Below, one piece after another: positions 6,534 through 6,562 of a stretch of 6,562 bases of DNA (its first letter is position 1; each line of letters begins with the position of its first letter). Position numbers and translations under genes: made by a program. The notes beneath the pieces were generated by a model. That model did not search any database and was not told where the DNA came from. It was given only the letters and a program-made list of their open reading frames with translations. This stretch comes from CAG-611 sp964487215 (GTDB lineage: Bacteria > Bacillota_I > Bacilli_A > RF39 > UBA660): the NCBI GenBank assembly GCA_964487215.1, contig CAZAPU010000047.1:1-6562 (forward strand), in the 5' to 3' direction.

Positions 6534-6562
6534 TTGTTTTTTTCTATATTAGAGTTACTAAA
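6534..6562 (+). CDS. Start of a divergent gene, cut by the window edge (possibly uppP)
   Basis: A TTG start (6534-6536) lies 7 nt after AGGAAG of a near-consensus ribosome site. It opens a frame reading (M)FFSILELLK that stays open to the edge. A GTG inside the ribosome site leads to a stop after eight codons, so TTG is the best start. The short hydrophobic ILELLK beginning resembles the N-terminus of undecaprenyl-diphosphatase (UppP/BacA), which would fit a lipid-carrier locus, but nine codons cannot support the name. The gene is divergent from the glycosylation operon, with 125 bp between the two starts. Confidence 0.5.

Overview
The window comes from a very AT-rich bacterium (G+C well under 30% by eye) with strong AGGAGG-type ribosome sites and the standard genetic code: tryptophan is read from TGG and TGA serves as a stop. 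This fits a low-GC Bacillota lineage (Clostridia or Bacilli/Erysipelotrichia-like). The species cannot be named from the sequence.

Almost the whole window is one leftward (minus-strand) transcription unit whose two ends are both visible. A sigma-A-like promoter (TTGTCA, 18 bp, TATAAT) lies at 6472-6501. Six tightly packed genes follow from 6408 down to 118, with junctions of -14, +1, -11, +10 and -4 bp. An AT-rich hairpin with a U-tract at about 86-119 closes the unit and begins inside the last stop codon. In transcription order the genes are: (1) a soluble, DPM1-like family 2 glycosyltransferase; (2) a 921-residue polytopic GT-C-like membrane glycosyltransferase with a large extracytoplasmic C-terminus; (3) an FAD-dependent oxidoreductase of the DAO fold; (4) a GtrB/ArnC/CsbB-like family 2 glycosyltransferase with two C-terminal membrane helices; (5) and (6) two four-helix EamA/SMR-type proteins of 112 and 108 residues, resembling the ArnE/ArnF pair.

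Read together this looks like a lipid-carrier-dependent surface glycosylation system. The GT2 enzymes would load sugars on undecaprenyl phosphate at the inner face, the ArnE/ArnF-like pair would flip the lipid-sugar, and the GT-C protein would transfer the sugar to a surface polymer outside. The logic matches ArnC-ArnEF-ArnT of Gram-negatives and CsbB-GtcA-YfhO of Bacillota. This locus differs in having an ArnEF-like pair in a probable Bacillota, a second GT2, an embedded oxidoreductase, and an extra membrane module at the front of the GT-C protein. Sugar, acceptor and flippase activity are inferred, not shown.

To the right of the promoter a divergent plus-strand gene begins with a near-perfect SD and a TTG codon. 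Only nine full codons are visible. They resemble the N-terminus of undecaprenyl-diphosphatase (UppP), which is only a weak guess. The left 117 bp hold the terminator and possibly a promoter for a further leftward gene outside the window. I saw no tRNA, rRNA, CRISPR array, transposase or integrase.
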